This document shows, in pieces, positions 44,411 through 53,257 of a stretch of 64,000 nt of DNA. The notes beneath the pieces were generated by a model. It made no database searches. It was given only the letters and a program-made list of their open reading frames with translations, and was not told the DNA's origin. Made by a program: the position numbers and the translations under genes. Source of the DNA: Acidiphilium rubrum (GTDB taxonomy: Bacteria > Pseudomonadota > Alphaproteobacteria > Acetobacterales > Acetobacteraceae); contig NZ_FTNE01000013.1 in assembly GCF_900156265.1 (NCBI RefSeq), forward strand, positions 46,068 to 110,067, given 5' to 3'. Numbering within the stretch: position 1 is the first letter of the stretch; each line of letters starts with the position of its first letter.

Positions 44411-46048
44411 ATGACCACGCCAGCCCCCGCCCTATCGCCCTGGCGCATCTCGCCCCTGCTGCGCCGCATCCTGCTGGTCAACGCCCTGCCGCTCGCCCTC
44501 ATCGTCGCGGCCCTGCTCTACCTCGATCAATACCAGCACGGCCTGCTCACCGCCGAAGTCACCGCACTCCGCGAACAAGCCCGCATCTACGCCGGCGCCC
44601 TCGCCGAATCCGCTGTCCAGACCAACGCCGCCAACCAGCCCACCATCAACCCCGACCTCGCCCGCCCGCTGCTCTACCGCCTGATCGAACCGACCCCCAA
44701 CGCCCAGGCCCTGATCTACGGCAACGACGGCCAGGTCATCGCCAACTCGCGCATCCGCCAAGGCCCCGGCGGCGCCATCATCACCGAACCACTCCCCTCC
44801 GTCCACCCGCGCGGCGATTTCGCCCGCGCCGTCAGCTTCCTCTACGACCAGTTCCTCGCCTTCCTGCCCAACCCGGCTACCGAAACCACAGGCGCCAACG
44901 GCGCAGCCGCCGGCCTCGGCTGGCAACCCAGCGTGCGCGAAGCCCTGCGCCTCACCAGCGCCAAACCCGACCACCAGGCCGCCCCCTTCATCCGCCGCGC
45001 ACCCGACGGCCGCCTGCTCGTCACCGTCGCGGAACCCATCATCCGCTCCAAACAATCCGTCGGCGTCGTCCTGCTCACCCGCGAAGCCACCGAAGTCGAT
45101 CGCGCCGTCTTCGCCATCCGCGTCTCCATCCTCGGCCTGTTCGTCCTCGCTCTCGTCCTCACCGTGCTGCTCTCCGCCTACCTCGCCCGCACCATCGCCA
45201 CCCCGCTCCTCCGCCTCGCCGTCTCCGCCAGCCGCCTGCGCGAAGGCCGCGCCGCCTTGGCCGAACCCGTGCCCCCCGCCATCGCCGCCCGCCAGGATGA
45301 AATCGGCACCCTCGCCCGCGCCCTCGCCGACTCCGCCCACGCCCTCTGGGCCCGCATGGACGCCATCGAACGCTTCGCCGCCGACGTCGCCCACGAAATC
45401 AAAAACCCGCTCTCCTCCATCCGCTCCGCCATCGAAACCATCCGCCGCATGGACGACCCGGTCCGCGCCGCCCGCCTGTTCGACATCATCGCCCAGGACG
45501 TCCAACGCCTCGATCGCCTGATCTCCGATATCAGCGACTCCTCGCGCCTCGATTCCGAAATGTCGCGCACCGCCATGGAACCGGTCGACCTCGCCCCCAT
45601 CCTCTCCGCCCTGGCCGAAATCCACGACGCCACCCGCAAGGACAACGACCCCGTCCTGGTGCTGGACGCGCCAGCCTCAGGCCTCACAATCCGCGGCGCC
45701 GAAAGCCGCCTCGTCCAGGTCCTGCGCAACCTCATCGGCAACGCCGTCTCGTTCAGCCCACAAAACGGCAAAATCTGGCTCCGCGGCCGCGAAACCGGCA
45801 ATACCATCGAAATCGCCGTCGAAGACGAAGGCCCCGGTATCCCCGACGCCAAATTGAACGACGTGTTCGACCGATTCTACTCCGAACGCCCCCAGACCGA
45901 GAGTTTCGGCAGCCACTCAGGCCTCGGCCTCTCTATTTCGCGCCAAATCATCGAAGCCCATCGCGGTCGCATTACCGCCGAAAACCGCCGCAACAGCACA
46001 AACACCATCACCGGCGCCCGCTTCGTCATCCGCATCCCGCGCGGCTGA
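44411..46048 (+). CDS. chvG: Sensor histidine kinase ChvG
   Basis: This 545-residue inner-membrane kinase has transmembrane segments near residues 18-40 and 235-260 that flank a periplasmic sensor of about 195 residues. A HAMP domain, the H-box VAHEIKNPLSSIRSA near residue 325, NLIGNAVSFS, DEGPGIPD and GLGLSISRQIIEAH follow. It pairs with ChvI and is known to respond to acid in relatives. The usual downstream HPr kinase/PTS genes are absent; a ClC gene converges instead. Confidence 0.92.
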   Translation: MTTPAPALSPWRISPLLRRILLVNALPLALIVAALLYLDQYQHGLLTAEVTALREQARIYAGALAESAVQTNAANQPTINPDLARPLLYRLIEPTPNAQALIYGNDGQVIANSRIRQGPGGAIITEPLPSVHPRGDFARAVSFLYDQFLAFLPNPATETTGANGAAAGLGWQPSVREALRLTSAKPDHQAAPFIRRAPDGRLLVTVAEPIIRSKQSVGVVLLTREATEVDRAVFAIRVSILGLFVLALVLTVLLSAYLARTIATPLLRLAVSASRLREGRAALAEPVPPAIAARQDEIGTLARALADSAHALWARMDAIERFAADVAHEIKNPLSSIRSAIETIRRMDDPVRAARLFDIIAQDVQRLDRLISDISDSSRLDSEMSRTAMEPVDLAPILSALAEIHDATRKDNDPVLVLDAPASGLTIRGAESRLVQVLRNLIGNAVSFSPQNGKIWLRGRETGNTIEIAVEDEGPGIPDAKLNDVFDRFYSERPQTESFGSHSGLGLSISRQIIEAHRGRITAENRRNSTNTITGARFVIRIPRG

Positions 46049-46087
46049 CGCGCCCGCCGGGCGCATATGCCTGTGGGTAGGGCTCGT

Positions 46088-46137
46088 AAGCAAGCAAGGC
46101 AGGGGGGCAGGGGCAGAGACTCTGGCCTTGCTTGCTT
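46088..46137. terminator. GCAAGCAAGGC inverted repeat between convergent genes
   Basis: AAGCAAGCAAGGC (46088-46100) and GCCTTGCTTGCTT (46125-46137) are perfect 13-bp arms around a 24-base G-rich spacer. It lies between the convergent chvG and ClC-type genes, the right arm ending in the ClC stop codon. It is related to the repeat at 27034-27092 and is probably a bidirectional termination structure. Confidence 0.65.
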
Positions 46138-47957
46138 CACTCGCCCGACAACTCACGGCGGCGTTGGTCGAGTTCTTCGCTATAGCGTCGCAGGGCGTAT
46201 TGTTCGGTCAGCACGCCCAGCACGCGCCGGGTTTCCGGTCCGTCGAGCACGGCGAGCACGTCGCATTCCGATCGTTCGAAGGCTTTGATGGCTTCTTTGA
46301 CGGTTGCCTGCGGGAGCAGGAAATCGTCCTGGTGGCGCAATATGTCGTGGATTGTATGGGGATCGTCTTCGCCGGGCGTTTGCGCTTCGGAGGGGTAGGC
46401 GAGGCCGACATATTTGTCGTCGACGTCGAGCACGACGACGTATTGCGTCCGCCCGAGCGGATATTCGGTTTTGAATGCCGGAATATCCATTTCCTCGTGT
46501 ACGGTATATTGGGTGCGCCGCATCATGCGACCGACCGTGAGGTTGTGGATCCAGCCGATATCGACGGCGCTGCGAATGCTTTCGCCGCGCAGGTGAAACC
46601 GCCAGGTGGTGAAAGAATAGCCGAACACGCGTCGTACGGTGAGCGAGGCGGCGATGGCGGCGCCGAGGACGGCGACGGTGATGCTGAAATTATTGGTGCT
46701 TTCGAGGGCAAGGAAGGTCATCGTCATCGGGCCGCCGACGATGGCCACCGCCAGTGCGGCCATGCCGACCACGGCGTAGAAGCCGATCGGCACGCCATGC
46801 GCGAAGGGCAGCAGCACGGCAATATCGCCATAGGCGCGGCCGAGCAGCGAGCCCATGAACAGGGCGGCGAAGAACAGACCGCCACGGAAACCCGAGCCGA
46901 TCGAGAAGGCCGAGGCGGTCGATTTCATCACCAGCAGCGTGACCGCGAGCAGCAGTGGATAGACCACGGCGAGTTGGGTGTGGAGCGATGAGTTGCCCGA
47001 GGCCATGACTTTCGGCGTGATGCTGCCGAGCAGCCCGACCACGACGCCGCCCAGGATCGGCCGCAGCCAGATCGGCACGCCGGCCCGGCGGAACCCCGCC
47101 TCGATCGAGGTGACGCCGCGCATGATCGCGATGCCGACGAACCCGGCGGTAACCCCCAGAATGATCGCGAGCGGATAGGCGTAGCCCGGCACCACGCTCG
47201 GCAGCACGACGTCGAGCGATTTGACCCCGCCATCCATCAGCATGTCGGCGACCAGCGTGCCGGTCAGTGAAGCGATGATGATCAGCGGCAGGCTGGTCAT
47301 CGAATAGGTGCCGATCACCAGTTCGATGCCGTAGAACGCGCCGCACAAAGGGGCGTTGAACGCGCCGCCGATCGCGGCGGCGGCGCCGCAGCCCACCAGA
47401 ATGCGCAGATCGTTGCGTCTCAGGCGGAATTGCTGACCCACCCAGGAGGCGAGGCCGCTGCCGAACTGCGCGTAGCCGGCTTCCATCCCGACCGATCCGC
47501 CGACGCCGTTGGACAGCACGGTCTGCGCCGCGACGATCACGGAATCGCGCAGCGACAATTTGCCGCCGTAAAGCGCATTGGCCTCGACCGGATCGATGAA
47601 GTTGCCCGGCCGGTATTTCGCGAGCAGCCAGGTGATCGAGCCGAGCAGCGCGCCGCCGAGGATCGGCACGAACATGGCGCGGATCGGGTCGATATGGGTT
47701 TGTTGCGATAATCCCTCACCCAGGTGTGGCAGGGCAAAAAACCAGAAGTGAAAATGATGGCTGAAGAAATCCATCACAAAGACAGCGATGCCACCCAACA
47801 CGCCGACCAGGATTGCCAGCGCGGCCAGCCACAATTCATCGGTGCGCACCAGAGCGCGCAGATGCATCGGCGCATCGATGGTGACGGCGTTCAACCGGCG
47901 CTTCAAACCGATGATGAAGCGTTGTGAGCTATCGCGGCGAACGGTGGAACTTGCCAT
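46137..47957 (-). CDS. Divergent ClC-family chloride channel/antiporter with CBS pair
   Basis: This 606-residue protein has a ClC membrane core (about residues 40-450, with GGAFNAPLCGAFYGIEL near 200) and a C-terminal pair of CBS-like domains (from about 470; VTVKEAIKAFERSECDVLAVLDG). The ion-path motifs are altered. G-x-E-G-P reads GMEAG, keeping the gating Glu but not the Gly-Pro. The GSGIP motif is not found at its usual place. G-x-F-x-P reads GGLFFA. It is therefore probably a ClC transporter with changed selectivity or mechanism. Convergent with chvG. Confidence 0.85.
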   Translation of the reverse strand: MASSTVRRDSSQRFIIGLKRRLNAVTIDAPMHLRALVRTDELWLAALAILVGVLGGIAVFVMDFFSHHFHFWFFALPHLGEGLSQQTHIDPIRAMFVPILGGALLGSITWLLAKYRPGNFIDPVEANALYGGKLSLRDSVIVAAQTVLSNGVGGSVGMEAGYAQFGSGLASWVGQQFRLRRNDLRILVGCGAAAAIGGAFNAPLCGAFYGIELVIGTYSMTSLPLIIIASLTGTLVADMLMDGGVKSLDVVLPSVVPGYAYPLAIILGVTAGFVGIAIMRGVTSIEAGFRRAGVPIWLRPILGGVVVGLLGSITPKVMASGNSSLHTQLAVVYPLLLAVTLLVMKSTASAFSIGSGFRGGLFFAALFMGSLLGRAYGDIAVLLPFAHGVPIGFYAVVGMAALAVAIVGGPMTMTFLALESTNNFSITVAVLGAAIAASLTVRRVFGYSFTTWRFHLRGESIRSAVDIGWIHNLTVGRMMRRTQYTVHEEMDIPAFKTEYPLGRTQYVVVLDVDDKYVGLAYPSEAQTPGEDDPHTIHDILRHQDDFLLPQATVKEAIKAFERSECDVLAVLDGPETRRVLGVLTEQYALRRYSEELDQRRRELSGE

Positions 47958-48131
47958 AACGCGTCCCGGATTGGGGAAATCGAATTCACGGACGGACCAC
48001 CCGCCCAGCGGTCACATGCCGTCAGTCTGTGTCAGCATCATGGCTCCTCATTGTTGCCGTACTCAAAAACCGTGGTCAACCGCCGAATCCATTGTTTGCG
48101 ACGATCGAACCGATCTCCCTGAAAGATACGA

Positions 48132-49670
48132 TTAAATCGTTAATAACTCGATAAGAAATGGGCCTGTTCGTTCGAAACTGGCCGCGAGCAGCGCGTTCAG
48201 CGCTTTCATATCCGCCGCCTGGGCGCCGGCAACGCCCATGCCTTCGGCCAGTTTCACAAAATCGAGATCAGGATTGCCCAGGTCGAGCATATCCATCGCT
48301 GTGCGTCCCGGATTGGCACCCACGCCGGCGTATTCATGCAGCAGGATCGCGTATTTGCGATTGGCCAGGATCACGAAGGTGATATCAAGTTGCCGGCGCG
48401 CCGCGGTCCATAATGCGGCGATGCTGTACATCGCCGAGCCATCGGCCTGGATGGCAACAACTCGCCGCCCGGTCCCCGCGAGGGCGACGCCCGCGCCGAT
48501 CGCCATCGGCAGCCCGCCACCGATCGCGCCGCCGGGCACCTGCATCCATGTATGCGGCGCGGCGCCGTGGGTGAAGCGCGAAAACCCACGGCCGAACGAA
48601 ATTCCTTCGTCGATGATGACGCTGTCCGCCGGCAGCAGGGCGGCCAGCGAGCTCGCCACCGCCTCCGGCGCGATCGCCCCGGTATCCGGTGCGGGTTTCG
48701 GCGTCACGGCGATTTCGACCGGTGCCACGCCGAGTTCCGCCTGCAACGCCGCGATCGCGGCCGAACCATCCTGATCGATCGGCGCCAGCACATGGATGGC
48801 GCAATCGGCCGGCGCGAGCGGCCCCGGCTTGCCCGGATAGGCGAAAAACCCGACTGGCGTTTTCGCCTCCACCAGGATCAGGTGCTTGATTCCCGCGAGC
48901 GAGGCGATGGCCGCGTCGATCGGGTAGGGGATGCGCTCGATCGGCGGGCGTCCCTGGCCGCGCTCCATGCGCGCATTGAACACTTCCGCGAGCATTTTGG
49001 CACCTGTGCCGGCCACGATCGCGCTTGCCGCACGCAGCGTGGCATCGTTCAGCGTGCGTCCGCCCATCAGCAGCATGGCGGGCTCGCCGGAGCGCAGAAC
49101 GTCCGCCACCGCGGCAATCGTCGCCGCGGCCGGCACCGGCCGCGCCCCCACCGGTTGCGGGGCACCGATCACGCCGCCCTCGGTCCAAGCGGTGTCGGCG
49201 GGCAGGATCAGCGTCGCTATGGTGCCGGTACACGCCGCCGCGACGGCATCCGCCGCGTCGCGCCCGACCGTTGCGGCGCTGGTCGCGGTGCGCAGAAACC
49301 CAGAAATCGACCGTGCCCAACCCTCGGTATCGGCGGTCAGCGGCGCGTCCAGCGGCCGATGATAGGTCGCCTGATCACCCACGATATTCACGATGCCAGA
49401 GCGGCCGCGCCGCGCGTTATGCAAATTAGCCAGCGCATTGCCAAGGCCCGGGCCGCAATGCAGCAGCGTCGCCGCCGGTCGCCGGTTCACCCGCCAGAAC
49501 GCGTCCGCCGCCCCCGAGGCGACGGTTTCATCAAGGCACAGCACGCAGGTGATCCCCGGAATCCGGTCCAGCGCCGCGACGAAATGCATCTCGCTGGTGC
49601 CCGGGTTGGCGAACACCGTGTCGATTCCGCAGGCGATCAGCGTGTGAACCAGAGATTCCGCACCGTTCAT
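48132..49670 (-). CDS. Thiamine-diphosphate enzyme, acetolactate-synthase-like
   Basis: This 512-residue ThDP enzyme has the N-terminal pyrimidine domain NPGTSEMHFVAALD and catalytic Glu in CLDETVASGAADAF near residue 48. The central domain follows, and the pyrophosphate domain has the metal motif beginning QADGSAMYSIAALW and ending VILANRKYAIL. At 512 residues it is shorter than true IlvB (about 570-600), and there is no IlvN beside it, so a decarboxylase (benzoylformate-decarboxylase-like) is also possible. It stands alone; the upstream 110 bases precede a repeat element. Confidence 0.85.
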   Translation of the reverse strand: MNGAESLVHTLIACGIDTVFANPGTSEMHFVAALDRIPGITCVLCLDETVASGAADAFWRVNRRPAATLLHCGPGLGNALANLHNARRGRSGIVNIVGDQATYHRPLDAPLTADTEGWARSISGFLRTATSAATVGRDAADAVAAACTGTIATLILPADTAWTEGGVIGAPQPVGARPVPAAATIAAVADVLRSGEPAMLLMGGRTLNDATLRAASAIVAGTGAKMLAEVFNARMERGQGRPPIERIPYPIDAAIASLAGIKHLILVEAKTPVGFFAYPGKPGPLAPADCAIHVLAPIDQDGSAAIAALQAELGVAPVEIAVTPKPAPDTGAIAPEAVASSLAALLPADSVIIDEGISFGRGFSRFTHGAAPHTWMQVPGGAIGGGLPMAIGAGVALAGTGRRVVAIQADGSAMYSIAALWTAARRQLDITFVILANRKYAILLHEYAGVGANPGRTAMDMLDLGNPDLDFVKLAEGMGVAGAQAADMKALNALLAASFERTGPFLIELLTI

Positions 49671-49780
49671 CGTTCAACATCCCCCAATGTGTCGCACCGG
49701 TTCAGTGCGTATGACAGGGAAACTGCCCGGTCCGGCAAGGTCCGGCAAGGGCTGGTGCGCGGGCGAGGGGAGGGAAGGGT

Positions 49781-49899
49781 CTTCTTTTTTGTGAACAAAA
49801 AAGAAGCAAAAAAAACTTTGTTAACTTGGGCGCGTGCCTGTGAAAACGCCCGTGCCCCAGAGTCAAAAAGTTTTTTGCTTCTTTTTTATAAAAAAGAAG
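49781..49899 (-). repeat. AT-rich doublet inverted-repeat element, full copy
   Basis: Full copy in reverse orientation: 26-nt hairpin at 49781-49806 (loop GTGAAC), core with GCCCGTGCCCCAGAGTC, and 22-nt hairpin at 49878-49899 (loop AT). The 22-nt hairpin is 37 bases from the stop of the leftward gene at 49936. Confidence 0.9.
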
Positions 49900-49935
49900 T
49901 ACTTGCTTTAGCCTTTCCCTGCTCCCGCACAGATC

Positions 49936-50883
49936 TCAACCACCCGGCAACGGCGCGGTCGCCAACGGTTTCAGCCAGATGTCCGGCATCATCGCAATGA
50001 ACTCCGCGCGCAACATTGCAACGCGAGCATCGGACATTCCAACGACTTCGGCGCGGAAGAATTCCTTGTCGCGGGTGAACACCAGATAGGCCAGCGTTTC
50101 GTTCACGATCAGGCCGTGCTCGTCGCCATCGTAGCCCTGCCGGACCAGAAAATTTTTAAAGGCTGCCTGTTCGGATGCGGTGAGCGCGGTGGTGTAGAAG
50201 TGGTGCACGAAGGCGCGATAAGCGGGGATCGTGAAATAGGCGCCGTGGGACAATTCATGGCGCAGGATGACCGCCCGCGCGCGCAGCCCGACGCGGTGGC
50301 CGGCGCCCGCCTGCGGAATCGAAATCACCGCGCCAGCCGCCCCCGGCTTCAGGAAACCGGCAGCCGCCGCGATTTCGTGCAGCCGCTGCTCTTGCGGGTT
50401 GAGATGCCGGTGTTCGGCCTGCGCGAGGCGGAAGAATTTGCGCAGCGCGCGGGCGGGATAATCGTCGCCATAATAATACGTGCCGATGGTCAGGTCGGCC
50501 GCGACGAGTGCCGCACGAAACGCGGCAGTACTGATCACATGGTCTTTTGGCGCGTCGGATTTTTCGATCAGCGCGGCGATGCGGTCGAACATCAGACCCT
50601 GGGCATGCAGGTCGGGGCAGTCGATAACAAGGACCTGCCGGTCATCGGCGAACCGGAATACGGCGAAATGCCGGCCGACATGATGAAAGATCGTCGATTC
50701 ACCAACGACCGGGAGCGGTGCGGGCCGCGGCCAAAGCAAGATCGCCCCGACGATGAGACAAAGAACGACGAGGCCGGCGGCGGCAAACCAGAGGCGACCA
50801 CTTGGCCGAGGGCGCGTCTGCGGTATGATCCGCACCGTATCATCTGCCTGGGGCTGGACCCGGCTCGGTTTCAGCGGCGCCAT
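49936..50883 (-). CDS. Membrane-anchored protein with HEXXH zinc-protease motif
   Basis: This 315-residue protein of no family that I recognise has a cytoplasmic N-terminus of about 30 residues and one transmembrane helix (about 31-52, LWFAAAGLVVLCLIVGAILL). A periplasmic domain follows with His209-Glu210-Leu-Ser-His213, in the context LRHELSHGAYFTIP. Glu262 in NETLAYLVF is a possible third zinc ligand, 49 residues on, as in gluzincin-type peptidases. It begins 27 bases downstream of the OmpA-like gene's stop on the same strand and may work with it at the cell envelope. The catalytic role is inferred from the motif only. Confidence 0.7.
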   Translation of the reverse strand: MAPLKPSRVQPQADDTVRIIPQTRPRPSGRLWFAAAGLVVLCLIVGAILLWPRPAPLPVVGESTIFHHVGRHFAVFRFADDRQVLVIDCPDLHAQGLMFDRIAALIEKSDAPKDHVISTAAFRAALVAADLTIGTYYYGDDYPARALRKFFRLAQAEHRHLNPQEQRLHEIAAAAGFLKPGAAGAVISIPQAGAGHRVGLRARAVILRHELSHGAYFTIPAYRAFVHHFYTTALTASEQAAFKNFLVRQGYDGDEHGLIVNETLAYLVFTRDKEFFRAEVVGMSDARVAMLRAEFIAMMPDIWLKPLATAPLPGG

Positions 50884-50910
50884 CGCCCTATCGTCGGCGC
50901 CGCAGATCGC

Positions 50911-51504
50911 TCATTTGCCCAGATTGATGACCTGAACGCGGCGGTTGGCCCGCTCCGGCGTGTTGGGCCCGGTCGGCACCAGCAGATCCTGTTCACCCAC
51001 GCCCGTTGCGGCGAGCCGCGTCGGCGCAATGTTGAACTTCGACTGCAGATACTGGTCCACCGCCTTCGCCCGTGCGTCCGACAGCGCCATATTGGTCGCA
51101 GGCCCGCCGGTCGTGTCGGTGTGGCCGACCAGTTTGAATTTGTAGGATGCCAGGGTGGAGTCGGTCAGCGCGTGGCCCAAACGGTCGAGCTCGGTGATCG
51201 CCTGCGGTGTCAGCTGTGCCGAACCCAGTGCGAAATCGATGTTCAGATTGATCGAAGGCGCGGCGGACCGTGCGCCACTCACGCGCATCGCTGCCGGAGA
51301 GCTCGCAGTGCCGTGCAACTTGGCTGAAGGTGTCGTGCTGCCGGGCTGCAACGGCACGATGCCGCGCGTCGTTGCCGACAGATGACTGGTCGGCTTCAGA
51401 GCCTGAATGATCTGCGACGCCGATGGCCCGGCCGATTGGGCCCAGGCTGCGGGGGCGACAAACGCGCCGGCAAATGCAACACTTAAAATTCCGATGTTAC
51501 GCAT
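50911..51504 (-). CDS. OmpA-family outer-membrane/peptidoglycan-binding protein
   Basis: This 197-residue exported protein has a signal peptide of about 22 residues (ends AWA). After about 70 residues of linker comes an OmpA C-terminal domain: INLNIDFALGSAQLT, LVGHTDTTGGPATNMALSDARAKAV and the peptidoglycan-binding Arg in PERANRRVQVINLGK. There is no beta-barrel. It is probably a periplasmic protein that holds peptidoglycan. GGAGG lies 8 bases before the start. It is followed by the HEXXH protein gene. Confidence 0.92.
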   Translation of the reverse strand: MRNIGILSVAFAGAFVAPAAWAQSAGPSASQIIQALKPTSHLSATTRGIVPLQPGSTTPSAKLHGTASSPAAMRVSGARSAAPSINLNIDFALGSAQLTPQAITELDRLGHALTDSTLASYKFKLVGHTDTTGGPATNMALSDARAKAVDQYLQSKFNIAPTRLAATGVGEQDLLVPTGPNTPERANRRVQVINLGK

Positions 51505-51840
51505 AATCAAATCCTCCACGGAAATTCGTCTGGAATACGTCCGACACACTTATAGGCCGCGCGCGACGGCAATTCCAGCGCGTCTAACGTGATTCGCAAT
51601 CCTTTGGCCATCAATACCGGTATTTTTCGATGGCGGATCACGAATGAAGCGCGGCGAACGGCGAGACAGGCGGTGCTCATCATTGATGAACCAACGAGCG
51701 GCGAAACCAGCAGCACCAATTCATCCCCCGCCGACGAAACCACCCATGCCCCACATTAACAAAAGTTTTTTGCTTATTTTTTACAAGAAAGAAGCACTTC
51801 CGGTACCTCACGACCTCAAGCCCGACGCCGCGGCCCCACC
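51505..51840. other. Divergent intergenic region
   Basis: This 336-base gap lies between the leftward OmpA-like gene and the rightward sensor kinase. Apart from the half-repeat at 51749-51794 I see no gene. The stretch 51590-51720 has less GC and no recognisable promoter elements. Confidence 0.5.
51749..51794 (-). repeat. Half-copy of AT-rich element upstream of kinase gene
   Basis: CCCACATTAACAAAAG, GTTTTTTGC and a 22-nt hairpin at 51773-51794 with loop AC. This is the left (22-nt hairpin) half in reverse orientation; the right half is missing. Two stem bases have changed (TTATT for TTCTT, and AAGAAAG), so the hairpin is weakened. Confidence 0.8.
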
Positions 51841-53250
51841 ATGAGCATATCCCTCCGCGCCCGCCTGTTCGGCCTGTGGCTGATGTCGTTGTTCGGCTCG
51901 CTGGTCGTCGCGGTGTTGATCATCGGCCTGTTTCGGCAAACCGCCGCGGCGCATCGCGAGCGTGACCGTGCGGTTGCCGCTCGTGCCTGCCAGGCGATTA
52001 CCGCGCATTACGATTTCTATACCGCAAACATGGATGCCGCACCCGATGCCGCCGCCTTCCGCGCCGGTCTGCGCGTGGTCCTGCTGGTCGCGCTGCGCCG
52101 CGAGCGGGGTATTGTCGCGGCGATCGAACCGTCCGACCCTTCGGCGAATCCAGGCGTCGCCGCCATGTATGGCACGATTCCCGCCGCACTCTCGTCGGTG
52201 GTGACCGACCAGATCAACGATGCCATCGCGGCGGATCGCTTGATCGTGACCACCAAGGGCGGGTTTCTCAACCGCACGACGATTGCGACCTGCCCGCTCG
52301 GCGGCCCGCTCGGTACGCCGGTTGCCAATATCGCCGCGGTCACGGTGCTACAGGCCGATCTGTTGCGATCCGCCTTTACCCGCATCGCGTTCGGGGGGCT
52401 TGCCGTCCTGCTCGTGACAATGCTGGCTTCGGCCGGTTTTCTGGCCCGGCTGGTGCTCGGCTTTTCGCGCCGCCTTGCCGGGGTCGAGACCGCCCTCGCG
52501 TCCGACCAGCCAGGCCTGCTCGACCTCACTGGCGAAGCCGAGCTCGACCGGTTGATCAACGCACTCAACGCCGCGACCACACGGCTCGATGCCGCTCGCG
52601 CCAGGATCGCGCAATCCGAACGCCTCGCCGCGCTTGGACGAATGGCGGCGGGCCTCGCCCATGAAATCTGCAATCCGCTCGGTGCCATCCGCCTGCGCGC
52701 CGAAACCGGTCTTGCCGCCGCCGACCCTGCCCGCCGGGCCGCGGCGCTCGATCGTATTCTGGTCGAAGCCGCGCGGCTTGAAGCCCTCACCACCAGCCTG
52801 CTCGGCTTCGCTGCCACGCCATCACCGCAGCCTCGTGCCACCGATCTCGATGCGCTGATCACTGCCGCGATCGGCGGACCCGTCGCCGTCAGCATGACCG
52901 CCGACCCAACCGGCATCATCTGGCCGCTCGACCCAATCCTGACGCGCAGCGCGCTCGAAAACCTGCTGCGCAACGCCATCGCGGCTTGTGCACCGACGGA
53001 CAGTATAACCATCACCGCCCAGGCCACCCAAAACCTTACCATCACCATCGCCGATACCGGCCCTGGCATCGACCCCGCGCTCGGCGATCCATTCGAGCCT
53101 TTCACAACCGGTCGTGCCGACGGCATCGGCCTCGGTCTCGCCATCGCGCGTGACATGATCCGCGCGCAAGGTGGTACGCTGGTGCAGGCGCCGGCCACGG
53201 TGGGGGCTGCGTTTGTCATTACACTGCCGGAGGCTAAGGGTGAAACGTAA
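51841..53250 (+). CDS. Sensor histidine kinase of a sigma-54 two-component system
   Basis: This 469-residue inner-membrane kinase has transmembrane segments near residues 9-31 and 183-208 that enclose a periplasmic sensor of about 150 residues. A HAMP-like linker and the H-box GLAHEICNPLGAIRL with phosphorylated His274 follow; Cys replaces the usual Arg or Lys after HEI. NLLRNAI, DTGPGI and GIGLGLAIARDMI complete the ATPase. Layout is similar to ZraS/NtrB-type kinases with no cytoplasmic PAS domain. It is followed by its sigma-54 activator after 84 bases that hold a half-repeat. Confidence 0.9.
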   Translation: MSISLRARLFGLWLMSLFGSLVVAVLIIGLFRQTAAAHRERDRAVAARACQAITAHYDFYTANMDAAPDAAAFRAGLRVVLLVALRRERGIVAAIEPSDPSANPGVAAMYGTIPAALSSVVTDQINDAIAADRLIVTTKGGFLNRTTIATCPLGGPLGTPVANIAAVTVLQADLLRSAFTRIAFGGLAVLLVTMLASAGFLARLVLGFSRRLAGVETALASDQPGLLDLTGEAELDRLINALNAATTRLDAARARIAQSERLAALGRMAAGLAHEICNPLGAIRLRAETGLAAADPARRAAALDRILVEAARLEALTTSLLGFAATPSPQPRATDLDALITAAIGGPVAVSMTADPTGIIWPLDPILTRSALENLLRNAIAACAPTDSITITAQATQNLTITIADTGPGIDPALGDPFEPFTTGRADGIGLGLAIARDMIRAQGGTLVQAPATVGAAFVITLPEAKGET

Positions 53251-53257
53251 AGAAGCA

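Noticed and set aside
44432..45625. A 397-codon Gly/Asp-rich minus-strand frame opposite chvG
   Set aside because: Its composition is that of the reverse complement of Arg/Ala/Pro codons, and chvG is unambiguous.
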